Translations under genes and position numbers: made by a program
Shown: positions 8,571 to 17,511 of the stretch, piece after piece
How the letters are laid out: each line of letters begins with the position of its first letter
Position numbering within the stretch: the stretch's first letter is position 1
The notes under the pieces: generated by a model
Told to the model about the DNA's origin: nothing
What the model saw: only the letters and a program-made list of their open reading frames with translations
The model's database searches: none
Origin: Carnobacteriaceae bacterium zg-84
GTDB lineage: Bacteria; Bacillota; Bacilli; Lactobacillales; Aerococcaceae
DNA length: 64,000 nucleotides
Direction of reading: 5' to 3'
Assembly (NCBI GenBank): GCA_013874835.1
Contig: CP059430.1
Location: forward strand, 1,134,864-1,198,863

Positions 8571-9509
8571 TTATTTTAATTCAATACCAGATTTTTTATT
8601 TTCTAACATTTTTTTGATAATTTCAGCGATGTAAGCCCCCGCTTCAACAGCAGGTGTACCACCTTTATGAATGTTAGATACAACTGTTCTTCTTGATTCT
8701 GGCATACCAACAGTTGGTTTATAAACGATATAAGCACTCATTGACTCAGCAGTTACTAAACCTGGACGTTCACCAATCAATAAGCACACTACTTCAGCAC
8801 CAGTCAATTCAGCAATTTGGTCCATTGCAGCAACACGACAATGTTTTACAAATAATACTTCATTGAAATCTAAACCAAACATTTTTAGACCTTGTTTCAA
8901 TGATGGTAACAAGTCTTTAATATTTGCTTCAATAGCAGCAGAACTTAATCCGTCACCAACAACAACTTGTACTTTTTGGTTAAGTGCACAGTTTTGTTTA
9001 ATGAATTGTTGTTGATCTTCATTGAAGAAACGACCTAAGTCTGGACGTGTTAAATATTCATCTTTTGAAGTACATTTTGTTTCAGTTGGAACAAATCCCA
9101 TTTCTTTTACGAAGTCTTCATCAACATAAGAGAAAACAGCATCTTGAGCTGCCGCATGGTCTGCTCTGAAACGTAAAACAGATTGTGTTTTATAACGAGT
9201 ACCAGCTCTCCATAATCCTAAACGAGCAGGTGTGAATTTTTTCATTTTTAAGTATGCTTCTTTATTTGCAGCATTTGGAATTAAGAATTGTGTTTGAATA
9301 TCTACTTCTGAAATATCAGGAATACAACCTTCTTCAATAACACTTTCGTTAGTATTCACTGGTGAAGACCCAGCAGGTTTAAATACTACTGTACCACCAT
9401 TTGATTCTGATGCAACAGTATCTTTAGATGTGTTAGCATCATCAGACGACATTTCACTTAATAAAGAGCGAATCATTTCTTTTAATTGTGCTTCATTCAT
9501 CAAAGACAC
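8571..9509 (-). CDS. eutC: EutC, ethanolamine ammonia-lyase small subunit
   Basis: The 312-residue small subunit of the adenosylcobalamin-dependent ethanolamine ammonia-lyase (ethanolamine to acetaldehyde and ammonia). The C-terminal two thirds are well conserved ([48 protein letters not shown]), including the region that helps bind B12. The N-terminal helix [17 protein letters not shown] followed by a low-complexity linker is the encapsulation signal known for EutC. It starts 3 bases after the stop of eutB, suggesting coupled translation of the two subunits. Confidence 0.96.
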   Translation of the reverse strand: MSLMNEAQLKEMIRSLLSEMSSDDANTSKDTVASESNGGTVVFKPAGSSPVNTNESVIEEGCIPDISEVDIQTQFLIPNAANKEAYLKMKKFTPARLGLWRAGTRYKTQSVLRFRADHAAAQDAVFSYVDEDFVKEMGFVPTETKCTSKDEYLTRPDLGRFFNEDQQQFIKQNCALNQKVQVVVGDGLSSAAIEANIKDLLPSLKQGLKMFGLDFNEVLFVKHCRVAAMDQIAELTGAEVVCLLIGERPGLVTAESMSAYIVYKPTVGMPESRRTVVSNIHKGGTPAVEAGAYIAEIIKKMLENKKSGIELK

Positions 9510-9512
9510 CTC

Positions 9513-10889
9513 CTAAATATTTTTCTTCATGAATACAGATCCATCACCGAATAATTCAGTCATGTTACCTTTTTCATCTAATAAGCCCATGTTTTTCATC
9601 CAAATTTCAAATTCTTTAATTGGACGTTTGTTTAATAACTCACGCATTGATGCTGATTCATGGTAACCAGTTGTTTGGTAGTTTAACATGATGTCATCAC
9701 CATGAGGAATAGCCATGATATAGTTGATACCTGCTAAACCTAATAATAATGTTAAGTTTTCAGCATCATTTTGGTCAGCTTTCATGTGGTTTGTATAACA
9801 AATGTCACAACCCATAGAAATACCTGTTAGTTTACCCATGAAGTGATCTTCTAAACCAGCACGGATAACTTGTTTTGCATCATATAAATACTCAGGTCCG
9901 ATGAACCCTACTACTGTGTTTACTAAGAATGGATCAAAGCGTTTTGCAAATCCATAACAACGAGCTTCCATTGTTACTTGGTCAGCATCGTGGTGAGCAT
10001 CAGAAGATAATTCTGAACCTTGACCTGTTTCAAAGTACATCACGTTAGGACCAGCAGCAGTACCTACTTTAAGTGCTGTATCATATGCTTCTTGAACAAT
10101 TTTTCCATCTAAACCGAATGCTGTATTTCCTTTTTCTGAACCAGCGATAGATTGGAAAACAAGACCAGAAGGAGCACCTTGGTTCATTGCTTCCATTTGT
10201 GTTGTAATATGTGCTAATACACAGTGTTGTGTTGGGATTTTAAATTCTTCAATAAAGTCATTGAATTTATGTAAAACACGTTTAACACTTTCAGTTGAAT
10301 CGTCAACTGGGTTTAAACCTAATAACGCATCTCCACATCCATAAGCAAAACCTTCCATTGTAGAAGCCATGATACCATCTGGATCATCTGTTGTATGGTT
10401 TGGTTGTAAACGAGATGAGAATGTTCCAGGTTCACCAACTGTTGTGTTAGCTGTTTTTGTAATGATAATTTTTTGTGCACCAACAACTAAGTCCATGTTT
10501 GACATTAGTTTTGTTACTGCAGCAACCATTTCTGAAGTTAAACCACGAGATAACCAGTGAATATCATTACTTGTTGTATTTGTATCTAAAATCCATTCAC
10601 GTAATTCTTCAACTGTCCAGTTTTTGATTTTTTCATAAGTACGTAAGTTAACATCGTCAACGATAATACGAGTTACTTCGTCTTCTTCATATGGAACAGC
10701 TGGATTGTTAAAGATATCTGATAATTTTAATTGTGCTAAAACAACTTTAGCCGCAACACGTTCCTCAGCAGATTGAGCTGCAACTCCTGCTAATTGGTCA
10801 CCAGATTTTTCTTCGTTAGCTTTAGCCATTACTTCTTTTACTGATTTGAATTCATAGCTTCTGCCGAACAATTTAGTTTTCAGAATCAT
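9513..10889 (-). CDS. eutB: EutB, ethanolamine ammonia-lyase large subunit
   Basis: The 458-residue catalytic subunit of ethanolamine ammonia-lyase forms a TIM barrel holding substrate and the adenosylcobalamin radical chemistry. It is nearly full length for the family, with conserved stretches such as RLQPNHTTDDPDGIMAS, GLNPVDDSTESV and ETGQGSELSSDAHHDADQ. It is preceded by eutA (27 bases) and followed at once by eutC. AGGAGG lies ahead of the start. Confidence 0.97.
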   Translation of the reverse strand: MILKTKLFGRSYEFKSVKEVMAKANEEKSGDQLAGVAAQSAEERVAAKVVLAQLKLSDIFNNPAVPYEEDEVTRIIVDDVNLRTYEKIKNWTVEELREWILDTNTTSNDIHWLSRGLTSEMVAAVTKLMSNMDLVVGAQKIIITKTANTTVGEPGTFSSRLQPNHTTDDPDGIMASTMEGFAYGCGDALLGLNPVDDSTESVKRVLHKFNDFIEEFKIPTQHCVLAHITTQMEAMNQGAPSGLVFQSIAGSEKGNTAFGLDGKIVQEAYDTALKVGTAAGPNVMYFETGQGSELSSDAHHDADQVTMEARCYGFAKRFDPFLVNTVVGFIGPEYLYDAKQVIRAGLEDHFMGKLTGISMGCDICYTNHMKADQNDAENLTLLLGLAGINYIMAIPHGDDIMLNYQTTGYHESASMRELLNKRPIKEFEIWMKNMGLLDEKGNMTELFGDGSVFMKKNI

Positions 10890-10916
10890 CTGAAATTCCT
10901 CCTTGGTTTTCTTTTT

Positions 10917-12344
10917 TTAGTTAAATACTAACGTTTTTACAACGACTGGCAATACCGAGCCTTCGATGACCGGATTACCAATATCGATATAATCTCCATT
11001 TTGTACATCAACAGAGTCAATACATACAAATGGATAGTCTTTTGGCAACTGAGCAAATAAGCATTGTCCCAGTGCTTTTGCCATATCCTGACGAACAACA
11101 ATAATCAACGGAATGTTTTTACGAATGCTTTCATCCATACCTTTTACAATAGCACTTGCTATGTCCACAACTCTTGTAAATGACGGACTTTTCTCTCCTT
11201 CAAGAGCTAAAGCAACTTGTTGCACTTCGTTTTCTAACGTAAACCAATTCACTTTATCGTGAATGATTTGTGCCATTTCCATTGCTGATTCTTTTTCATC
11301 AGATACAGCTAATTTTAGAACAGGAATATTTTTAATTGGCAATACATCTGAAATATAAGTGATTGTACTACCACTCACATCTGTTGTATGACTTCCTGCC
11401 CCTACCACTGTTGCACGAATGGTTTCTTCAGAAACAATTACTTTACGTTCTGTGAAAATTTTAGATTTTTGTAAAGCACGTCCTAATAAAACACCAATAT
11501 CACCGTAAGCGAATTCATCAACATCAGTGCCATAAACCTGATCGGCTACACCACCAGAGAATGATACGCAACGTATTTCATAGTTTAATTTTAAACCATG
11601 ATTTGTTTGCAACATTTCGTAGTACGGACTATTGTTTTCAATACCAACAGACTGTTCTAAAACGGTTACCATAATTTGAATAATTGTATCTAAATCTTTT
11701 CGATTAGCCGGTTTTCCAACAGCTAAATCTAATTTTAATTCAGCTACAATATCAAGTAATTTTGGTGCGATATAACTGATCACATGTGTTTTAGGATCCA
11801 ATTTAATTAAACGGCCACCTATATCAAAACACCCTGTATCAATCAAGTCACCTTCTCTAAAAACAGCTAAATTAGATGTCCCACCACCAATATCAATATT
11901 GGCTACTGATGTATGGTGCTCTTCTGAGTAAATATGACTACATGCACCTTTAGCTGCGATAATGCTTTCTAAGTCAGGACCGGCGGTTGCAACAACAAAG
12001 TCACCTGCATAACCACTTAAAACCTCAAGCACATGACTTGCATTATCTTTTCGTGCTGTTTCACCAGTAATGATAACAGCACCCATTTGAATATCACTTT
12101 TTTCAATGCCTGCTTTTGCATATTCGCTTGTCACGAACTGCTTAATTTTTTCAGCTTCAATCAAGTGATTTTCAGAAATAGGGGTAAAAATAATATCGCT
12201 TTTATATAGAACCTTTTTATCTGTAATATACACACGCGGTATGGTAAACACAGATGCGATATTTTCAATGGTTAACTCTGATAAAACTAGCTGCGTAGTT
12301 GCTGTCCCTAAGTCAATCCCTACACTTAAAATTTTATCCGACAT
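10917..12344 (-). CDS. eutA: EutA, ethanolamine ammonia-lyase reactivase
   Basis: The 475-residue protein is an actin/Hsp70-fold ATPase (N-terminal [30 protein letters not shown] near residue 150, [13 protein letters not shown]). EutA reactivates ethanolamine ammonia-lyase by exchanging damaged cobalamin for adenosylcobalamin at the cost of ATP. It is the first gene behind the ANTAR-controlled terminator at 12360-12449, so eutA and everything downstream depend on EutV. AGGAGG precedes the ATG. Confidence 0.95.
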   Translation of the reverse strand: MSDKILSVGIDLGTATTQLVLSELTIENIASVFTIPRVYITDKKVLYKSDIIFTPISENHLIEAEKIKQFVTSEYAKAGIEKSDIQMGAVIITGETARKDNASHVLEVLSGYAGDFVVATAGPDLESIIAAKGACSHIYSEEHHTSVANIDIGGGTSNLAVFREGDLIDTGCFDIGGRLIKLDPKTHVISYIAPKLLDIVAELKLDLAVGKPANRKDLDTIIQIMVTVLEQSVGIENNSPYYEMLQTNHGLKLNYEIRCVSFSGGVADQVYGTDVDEFAYGDIGVLLGRALQKSKIFTERKVIVSEETIRATVVGAGSHTTDVSGSTITYISDVLPIKNIPVLKLAVSDEKESAMEMAQIIHDKVNWFTLENEVQQVALALEGEKSPSFTRVVDIASAIVKGMDESIRKNIPLIIVVRQDMAKALGQCLFAQLPKDYPFVCIDSVDVQNGDYIDIGNPVIEGSVLPVVVKTLVFN

Positions 12345-12359
12345 GTGCGTAACACCTCC

Positions 12360-12449
12360 AAAAAAAAGACACTCAAAGACATATAGTTAGACTACTAGTC
12401 TACTACCTTACCTTGAAGCGTCATTGCTTTATTCTAACATCATTGTTAG
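12360..12449 (-). promoter_or_regulatory. EutV (ANTAR) antitermination element ahead of eutA
   Basis: On the minus strand two small hairpins follow one another. P1 is CTAAC-AATGAT-GTTAG (12449-12434 region) and P2 is AAGC-AATGAC-GCTT (12429-12416). Both have hexanucleotide loops with A at position 1 and G at position 4, the signature recognised by ANTAR proteins such as EutV. The 3' half of P2 overlaps the 5' arm of a terminator whose stem (12411-12422 with 12368-12378, one mismatch) is followed by eight T residues (12360-12367). By the established EutV model, protein binding to P1/P2 blocks the terminator and lets transcription enter eutA. Confidence 0.88.
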
Positions 12450-12452
12450 TTG

Positions 12453-13892
12453 TTATTTTTTAAATGTAATAGTTGTTACCGTTCCATTTCTGTCGGACTG
12501 AACAGAAATTTTACCCGATAATTTACTTTTTACAAATTGATTAACAATCGTTAAACCTAATCGGCTTTCCTCATGCTCTTGAATTTTGTAACCTTTTCCA
12601 TTATCGGCAACTTCTAAACGTATCATACCATTTTCTAGGCTAACATGCAAATGAATATATAAATTTTTTCGATTTATTTTTTCAAAAGCATGGTCATAAC
12701 TATTTTGGACCAATTCATTCACAACAAGAGCAGTTGCTACTGCTCTATTACTATCCAATAAAATGCTCGTATCAATATTATACGTCAATCGAACATCTGA
12801 TTGGCCCATGAAGAAACGTTGAATATTTCCAAGTGTTTCTTCTAAGACTTTAGCCAGTACAATTTCGTCCTCAGTTTGTGAAGATAACAACTCATGCGTC
12901 ATCGCAATAGATAAAACGCGATTTACACTATCATTTAACGTCTTTTTCACTTCAGGATTTTTACTTCGTCTTGCTTGAAGACGAAGCAATGACACAACGG
13001 TTTGTAAATTATTTTTAACACGATGATGAATTTCACGAATAACAGTTGCTTCAGTTAACAACCTCGATTCTTTTTGCTTAATTTCTGTAATGTCTTTAAA
13101 AATCATCACAAAAATATTACTGTCTTGAATAAAGTGTCGTTTTACTGAAAAATAATATTGTCCATACTTGATTTCTACTATTTTATTATTTTCCCAACGT
13201 CCATTAAGAATTTTCTTTTGAATGGCTTTAAACTGGAAACTGTCCAAAACCAAATTATCATAGTGCATACCAGTAATTGAATCTCGATAACCTAATTTTT
13301 TACGATAGTAATTATTAGCTGCATGGTTATAATATTTTAAATAACCTTGCCCATCAAAAATTAAAATGGCATCATCTATATAATCTGATAATGTAATTTG
13401 TTCAAGTTGAGAAACTTGCAAAGCATTCGTTAATTCATAAACGCTATTTTTATCATTGTCTATCGAAAAAGTTGACAAGATTTTTTCGGTCACATCCGTT
13501 TCAATAATAATTACAGCTATGACTTTACTTTCTCTTGTTATCGGAAATACTTTTTGCTGAATGGATACACCTTCTTGAGATAAGGCCGACAATCCATTTG
13601 TTTTTGCACCCGTTTGTAATGTTCGAATCACACCTGGTTCATTATGTAAATAAGCAATGCTTCCAACAACATTTTTTTCATATAAACTTTGTTTTTTTTG
13701 CGGTTTTTTATGAAAAATAACGATTGCATTTTCGGAATAAGCATCCTTCACATCAATGAATACATCTTCTAATGCATACATTGAGCTTCGCATCAATCTA
13801 TCTGCTTGAGATAAAATCCACTCTATATCAAACTCATCCAAAGTTGTTTGCTCTTTGCAAATACGAATAATATCATCTTTATAAGTCATCAT
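12453..13892 (-). CDS. eutW: EutW, ethanolamine-sensing histidine kinase
   Basis: This 479-residue soluble sensor kinase phosphorylates EutV in response to ethanolamine. An N-terminal sensory region (about 1-160) and a PAS-like domain (about 165-275) precede a HisKA_2-type dimerisation domain with the phospho-acceptor in REIHHRVKNNLQTVVSLL (His near 288). The ATPase domain follows, with NELVQNSYDHAF and ADNGKGYKI. There is no membrane segment. It overlaps the end of eutV by about 14 bases, so translation is coupled. Downstream is the eutA antiterminator. Confidence 0.93.
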   Translation of the reverse strand: MMTYKDDIIRICKEQTTLDEFDIEWILSQADRLMRSSMYALEDVFIDVKDAYSENAIVIFHKKPQKKQSLYEKNVVGSIAYLHNEPGVIRTLQTGAKTNGLSALSQEGVSIQQKVFPITRESKVIAVIIIETDVTEKILSTFSIDNDKNSVYELTNALQVSQLEQITLSDYIDDAILIFDGQGYLKYYNHAANNYYRKKLGYRDSITGMHYDNLVLDSFQFKAIQKKILNGRWENNKIVEIKYGQYYFSVKRHFIQDSNIFVMIFKDITEIKQKESRLLTEATVIREIHHRVKNNLQTVVSLLRLQARRSKNPEVKKTLNDSVNRVLSIAMTHELLSSQTEDEIVLAKVLEETLGNIQRFFMGQSDVRLTYNIDTSILLDSNRAVATALVVNELVQNSYDHAFEKINRKNLYIHLHVSLENGMIRLEVADNGKGYKIQEHEESRLGLTIVNQFVKSKLSGKISVQSDRNGTVTTITFKK

Positions 13893-14454
13893 GTAACACT
13901 AACAATTTAGCTATTTCAACCATTGGAACACGCTTTTGCATACTAATTGTTCGAATTTTTTTGAAAGCATCAGGCTCACTTAAATGCTCTTGCTCCATAA
14001 GTAGACCTTTTGCCTTTTCTATAATAATTCGATCTTCCAATTTTTTAGCTAATTTCTCCATATCTTGTGAAAGTTCTCTTAACTCTTTTCCTTTTTCAAC
14101 ACAAACTTCAACCATTGGTACCAAAGATTTTACATCTAGTGGTTTCACTAAATAAGCACTTGCTCCATATAGTTTGGCTTTATTTGTATATGCTTCATCA
14201 CTATATGCAGATAACAAAATAACGCTATATGCTAATTTATCATCTAATATTTTTTTACTTGCAGTTAATCCATCTAATAACGGCATTTTAATATCCATTA
14301 AAACAAGATCTGGAGTAAACTTTTGACACATATCAATTGCTTCAAAGCCATCTGCAGCCTCTCCAACAACTTCATATCCCGCTTCTTCCAAAATGTCTTT
14401 AATGTCTAATCTTGCCATAGGTTCATCATCAACAATTAGTATTCTACCCTTCAT
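13879..14454 (-). CDS. eutV: EutV, response regulator with ANTAR RNA-binding domain
   Basis: Residues 1-120 are a receiver domain with the acidic pair DD (9-10), the phospho-acceptor Asp in LVLMDIKMP (about 54) and the conserved Lys in YLVKPLD. A coiled-coil linker (about 120-140) leads to an ANTAR domain (about 130-185, IIEKAKGLLMEQEHLSEPDAF). Phosphorylated EutV dimerises and binds dual-hairpin RNA to prevent termination. Matching target hairpins are visible ahead of eutA and eutG. I chose the ATG at 14454, 6 bases after GGAG, over the GTG just before it. Confidence 0.95.
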   Translation of the reverse strand: MKGRILIVDDEPMARLDIKDILEEAGYEVVGEAADGFEAIDMCQKFTPDLVLMDIKMPLLDGLTASKKILDDKLAYSVILLSAYSDEAYTNKAKLYGASAYLVKPLDVKSLVPMVEVCVEKGKELRELSQDMEKLAKKLEDRIIIEKAKGLLMEQEHLSEPDAFKKIRTISMQKRVPMVEIAKLLVLHDDL

Positions 14455-14480
14455 CACGCTCTCCTTAAGATTTGTTCAAA

Positions 14481-14825
14481 TTATGTGCGTGTTACAACTG
14501 TACTTGAAAAACTTAAAATATCTTCTAAGCCTTGTAAAACAGCTACAAGAGAAGCCTCAACTGAAGCAACATCTCCTGTTAACACAACAGAACCGCTAAA
14601 GCGATCTACAAATCCAACTTGAACATCTGCAGCTTTTGTTGCAATATCTACTGCAATAATGGCTGCTTCACTTGGGGTTATGGTTAAAATACCTATTGCA
14701 CCTTTTTTCTCAGTAATTAAACCAAGCTTTTCATAAATGACTGGATCAGGATTGGCAATTAAATGCGCTAATGTGACCTGTTTACCAGGTACATATTCCT
14801 GTATCATCCTTTGTTTTTCTTCCAT
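14481..14825 (-). CDS. eutS: EutS, BMC shell protein
   Basis: The 114-residue protein is a BMC-domain shell subunit of the EutS/PduU type, circularly permuted, with an N-terminal strand that forms a small barrel over the hexamer ([17 protein letters not shown]). The conserved core is [29 protein letters not shown]. EutS is known to nucleate shell-like compartments. A promoter-like sequence lies directly upstream (14867-14895), so eutS-eutV-eutW may have their own basal transcription. Confidence 0.93.
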   Translation of the reverse strand: MEEKQRMIQEYVPGKQVTLAHLIANPDPVIYEKLGLITEKKGAIGILTITPSEAAIIAVDIATKAADVQVGFVDRFSGSVVLTGDVASVEASLVAVLQGLEDILSFSSTVVTRT

Positions 14826-14866
14826 TTTGTCACACCCTTCATTTTGTTAGATTATGTAGCTCATCT

Positions 14867-14895
14867 ATTATATTAGAAAATGGTATATCTAGCAA
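14867..14895 (-). promoter_or_regulatory. Internal promoter ahead of eutS-eutV-eutW
   Basis: On the minus strand TTGCTA (14895-14890) and TATAAT (14872-14867) are separated by 17 bases. It lies between eutG and eutS and could give the basal level of EutVW needed to respond to ethanolamine. Confidence 0.6.
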
Positions 14896-14896
14896 T

Positions 14897-16033
14897 CTAA
14901 AATGCATTTTCTAAAATTTTAGCCACATCTTCTGGTGAAGGTGTTCTTGGGTTTGTATCTGTACAACGATCTTTAATAGCCGCAAGAGCTATCTCATCTT
15001 TATGTGCAAGAAAATCTTGTGATGCCACACCATATTCTCTTAATGTTGTTGGCATATTCAATTTTTTCTGTAATTGTTTTATAGCACTTACTAATTGTCT
15101 AACTGCCATTGCAGGATTAGAGGCATTACAACCTAATAATTTTGCAATTTGTTGATAGCGCATTGCTGTTGATTTATCATATCCAATTTTACCAACGCTC
15201 GTCATATTCGCATTATATTGGATAATATGTGGCATTAAAATACTATTTAAACGTCCATGTGGCACATGGAATTTAGCACCTGCTGCATGAGCAATACCAT
15301 GATTTAATCCTAAAGATGCTGTATTAAATGCCATACCAGCTAATGTTGACGCTGCATGCATTTTTTCACGTGCTTCTACATCATGTCCATTTGCATACGC
15401 TTTAGGCAAATATTCAAAAACAAGTTTAATAGCTTTTTCTGCTAATGCATCTGAAAAATCGGTAGCATTTTTAGAAACATACGCTTCGATTGCATGTGTC
15501 AATACATCCATTCCTGTATCTGCTGTAATATTCGCAGGTAAAGTTAACACTAAGTCGGCATCTAAAATTGCAACAGAAGGTAAAATATCTCTTGAAATCA
15601 ATGGATATTTTGTTTCTTTTTCTGCATCTGTGATAATTGAAAAATCTGTTACTTCTGAACCAGTTCCACTTGTTGTTGGAACAGCAATGAAGGTTGCCCC
15701 TGAAAAAATACCTTGTTTAGATGCAAAATAATACATCGCTTTTGCTGCATCAATAGCAGAACCACCACCGACTGCCAACACAATACTTACATTTTTTCCT
15801 TCTGCACTCTTAATACCAGAAACAACTGTTTCAATTGGAGGATCAGGAACAATATCAGTAAACACAATCACATCATTACTGCTATCAACATATTTTAAAA
15901 CATCATTGATTTGGCCAGATGTTTGTAAGAACGGATCTGCTACAACTAAGAAACATTCATTTTTATATGTACTTAACTGTTCCAAAGCACCTCTACCTAT
16001 ACACAATTCTGTTTTATAATATATTTTATACAT
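14897..16033 (-). CDS. eutG: EutG, iron-containing alcohol dehydrogenase
   Basis: The 378-residue type III alcohol dehydrogenase reduces acetaldehyde to ethanol and regenerates NAD+ inside or at the microcompartment. Family signatures are visible: GGGSAIDAAKAMYYF, the metal-site stretch DVLTHAIEAYVS, and the His-rich GLNHGIAHAAGAKFHVPHG. I place the start at 16033, 7 bases after AAAGGAG. Upstream in-frame ATGs fall on or before that site. It is the first gene of the operon and lies behind an ANTAR-type terminator leader. Confidence 0.9.
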   Translation of the reverse strand: MYKIYYKTELCIGRGALEQLSTYKNECFLVVADPFLQTSGQINDVLKYVDSSNDVIVFTDIVPDPPIETVVSGIKSAEGKNVSIVLAVGGGSAIDAAKAMYYFASKQGIFSGATFIAVPTTSGTGSEVTDFSIITDAEKETKYPLISRDILPSVAILDADLVLTLPANITADTGMDVLTHAIEAYVSKNATDFSDALAEKAIKLVFEYLPKAYANGHDVEAREKMHAASTLAGMAFNTASLGLNHGIAHAAGAKFHVPHGRLNSILMPHIIQYNANMTSVGKIGYDKSTAMRYQQIAKLLGCNASNPAMAVRQLVSAIKQLQKKLNMPTTLREYGVASQDFLAHKDEIALAAIKDRCTDTNPRTPSPEDVAKILENAF

Positions 16034-16067
16034 ATTCATTCTCCTTTCTTTTAAGATAAAAAGCATG

Positions 16068-16158
16068 AAAAAATGCTACACGAAAACAACCACATTCATA
16101 GGTGGATTTTTTCCACATAGCAACATTGCTTTTATGAAGTAAACACGCCTTTGTGCTT
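16068..16158 (-). promoter_or_regulatory. EutV (ANTAR) antitermination element ahead of eutG
   Basis: In the eutG leader, P1 is AAGCAC-AAAGGC-GTGTTT (16158-16141), with A1 and G4 in the hexaloop. P2 is AGC-AATGTT-GCT (16130-16119), again A1/G4, with an extended irregular stem. The downstream half of P2 overlaps the 5' arm of a terminator whose 3' arm (CGTGTAGCA) ends in six T residues at 16073-16068. This is the same layout as ahead of eutA and makes eutG another EutV target. Confidence 0.8.
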
Positions 16159-16166
16159 ATGGTGAA

Positions 16167-16195
16167 ATTTTAACATAATAACGCTTTCTCGTCAA
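16167..16195 (-). promoter_or_regulatory. Promoter of the eut operon (eutG)
   Basis: TTGACG (16195-16190) and TAAAAT (16172-16167) are separated by 17 bases on the minus strand, directly upstream of the ANTAR leader. Confidence 0.75.
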
Positions 16196-16364
16196 TAAAA
16201 TTCATGCTCTTATCATTTTAAAAACACCTTTTCTCTTCTAATTTTTAAGATATTGTATCTCATCTCATAAAAGACATGCTCCCCCATACTTTTTATATGT
16301 TTATCCTCTTATTATCCTATAAAATTTTTCTATCAATTCTTCTTAAATAAATACGACAAAACAG

Positions 16365-16393
16365 TTGTAACCACGCTATGTATATGGTATAAT
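16365..16393 (+). promoter_or_regulatory. Promoter of the cobalamin-riboswitch RNA
   Basis: TTGTAA (16365-16370), 17 bases, TATAAT (16388-16393) on the plus strand, ending a few bases before the cobalamin aptamer. It points away from eutG, and no plus-strand gene follows. Confidence 0.75.
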
Positions 16394-16407
16394 TTACTTG
16401 CTAGATA

Positions 16408-16505
16408 AATATTTCAGTACTTTTGTGAATATGGAAGTTTGGTGAAATTCCAACACGGTCCCGCCACTGTGATAAGCATTGCTTTCAGTCAGATCTTTAT
16501 TCTCA
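16408..16505 (+). promoter_or_regulatory. Adenosylcobalamin riboswitch aptamer
   Basis: The B12-box GCCACTGT is present at about 16473-16480 within CGGTCCCGCCACTGTGATAAGC, preceded by GGAAGTTTGGTGAAATTCC and followed by AGTCAGATC. Together these are the conserved core of cobalamin riboswitches. The short form suits the class found in eut-associated RNAs. Confidence 0.88.
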
Positions 16506-16746
16506 AATTTTAGTAGATTTCATTCCTCGATGTAAGGATATGACGTCATTTTGGATTGCATGACAATCGTTGTAGCTTTCCATACTTGGCTCTACGTTCA
16601 GTATGTGCTGATATTTTCTAAAGGCGCCAATAAGCGTCTTTCTGCAAAGATGCAGAGCCAATGTTATGGAAAGCTACAACTAACCGAAGCTGTTTAGTAT
16701 TGGATACAATGATGTATATCTAGCTTTCTAATCTGATTTTAGACAC

Positions 16747-16780
16747 CTTGTAGATTTTTTCTACAAGGTTTTTTATTTTT
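16747..16780 (+). terminator. Terminator of the EutX-like RNA
   Basis: The stem CCTTGTAG/CTACAAGG is followed by a long T-run on the plus strand. Confidence 0.8.
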
Positions 16781-16793
16781 ATCACAAACGACA

Positions 16794-16821
16794 AAAAGAC
16801 ACCCAATATTGAGTGTCTTTT
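16794..16821 (-). terminator. Terminator of the adenosyltransferase gene
   Basis: The stem AAAAGACAC/GTGTCTTTT lies just beyond the stop codon of the minus-strand gene, with T-rich flanks on both sides, so it may act both ways. Confidence 0.65.
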
Positions 16822-16825
16822 GTTA

Positions 16826-17434
16826 TTATTTGCCTTCTCTTTGTTTTGCCCAACGTTCAACATCGGCTTTTGTAATGTTATTGTGGAATACTTTTGCACT
16901 ACGCTCATAAGCAACGTCTGCAACACCTTTTCTAAAGTTAATAACACGTGCCAATGCAAAGAAATAATCTGATAAACGGTTTACAAATACCATTACTTCA
17001 TTATTTATTTCATTTGTCCACATTGTTGCAACAATATGACGTTCCGCACGTCTTGCAATTGTTCTTGCAACATGAATCATTGAAGCAATAGGATCTCCGC
17101 CTTGTAAAATAAATGTTTCTAGTGCAGGTGGAATATCAGCGTATGTATCAATACGTTCTTCAATCCAATCAACTAATTTTTTATCCACTTTGTAAGGATA
17201 AACACCGTGTGGTGTAGATAAATCTGAACCACAATCAAATAAATAATGCTGTAATTGACGTAATTCATCAATTAAAGGATCTCCATTTTCCATTTGACTT
17301 ATTGTGTATCCTATCCAAGAATTTAATTCATCAATCGTACCGTATGCACATACGCGATCCGAATCTTTGGCTGCACTTTGTCCACCAACAAGCTTTGTTA
17401 GCCCTTTATCTCCTGTTTTTGTATATAGCTGCAT
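16826..17434 (-). CDS. pduO: PduO-type ATP:cob(I)alamin adenosyltransferase
   Basis: The 202-residue protein has the ATP-binding N-terminus YTKTGDKGLTKLVGGQ and the later signatures RVCAYGTIDELNSWIG, ARTIARRAERHIV and VNRLSDYFFALAR of PduO/MMAB adenosyltransferases. These make adenosylcobalamin from cob(I)alamin and ATP. The product is the cofactor of EutBC and the ligand of the neighbouring riboswitch RNA. It is the last gene of a B12 salvage cluster. AAAGGAG sits 6 bases before the ATG. Confidence 0.93.
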   Translation of the reverse strand: MQLYTKTGDKGLTKLVGGQSAAKDSDRVCAYGTIDELNSWIGYTISQMENGDPLIDELRQLQHYLFDCGSDLSTPHGVYPYKVDKKLVDWIEERIDTYADIPPALETFILQGGDPIASMIHVARTIARRAERHIVATMWTNEINNEVMVFVNRLSDYFFALARVINFRKGVADVAYERSAKVFHNNITKADVERWAKQREGK

Positions 17435-17511
17435 GATTTTCTCCTTTCACTTCTTTTACTATAGTTTACACCTAAACAACCTATTTTGTAAACGTTTCTA
17501 ATCATATTTTT

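Larger units (their letters stand above)
16400..16782 (+). ncRNA. eutX: EutX/Rli55-like regulatory RNA with cobalamin riboswitch
   Basis: A free-standing transcription unit lies between eutG and the adenosyltransferase gene, both on the other strand. Its 5' part is a cobalamin aptamer. Next comes a large imperfect hairpin (outer arms near 16572-16586 and 16662-16678). Inside it is a small hairpin TTCTGC-AAAGAT-GCAGAG whose hexaloop has the ANTAR-type A1 and G4. The adjacent hairpin AAGGCGC-CAATAA-GCGTCTT has an atypical loop. A strong terminator (CCTTGTAG stem, T-run to 16780) closes the unit. In E. faecalis and Listeria such RNAs sequester EutV unless adenosylcobalamin is bound. That role is inferred here. 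Confidence 0.82.

Noticed and set aside
17435-17511. Cobalamin riboswitch controlling the adenosyltransferase or cobT
   Set aside because: The gaps are too short and the aptamer at 16.4 kb is on the opposite strand, pointing towards these genes' 3' ends. The small palindrome GTTTACA...TGTAAAC here is noted but unassigned.
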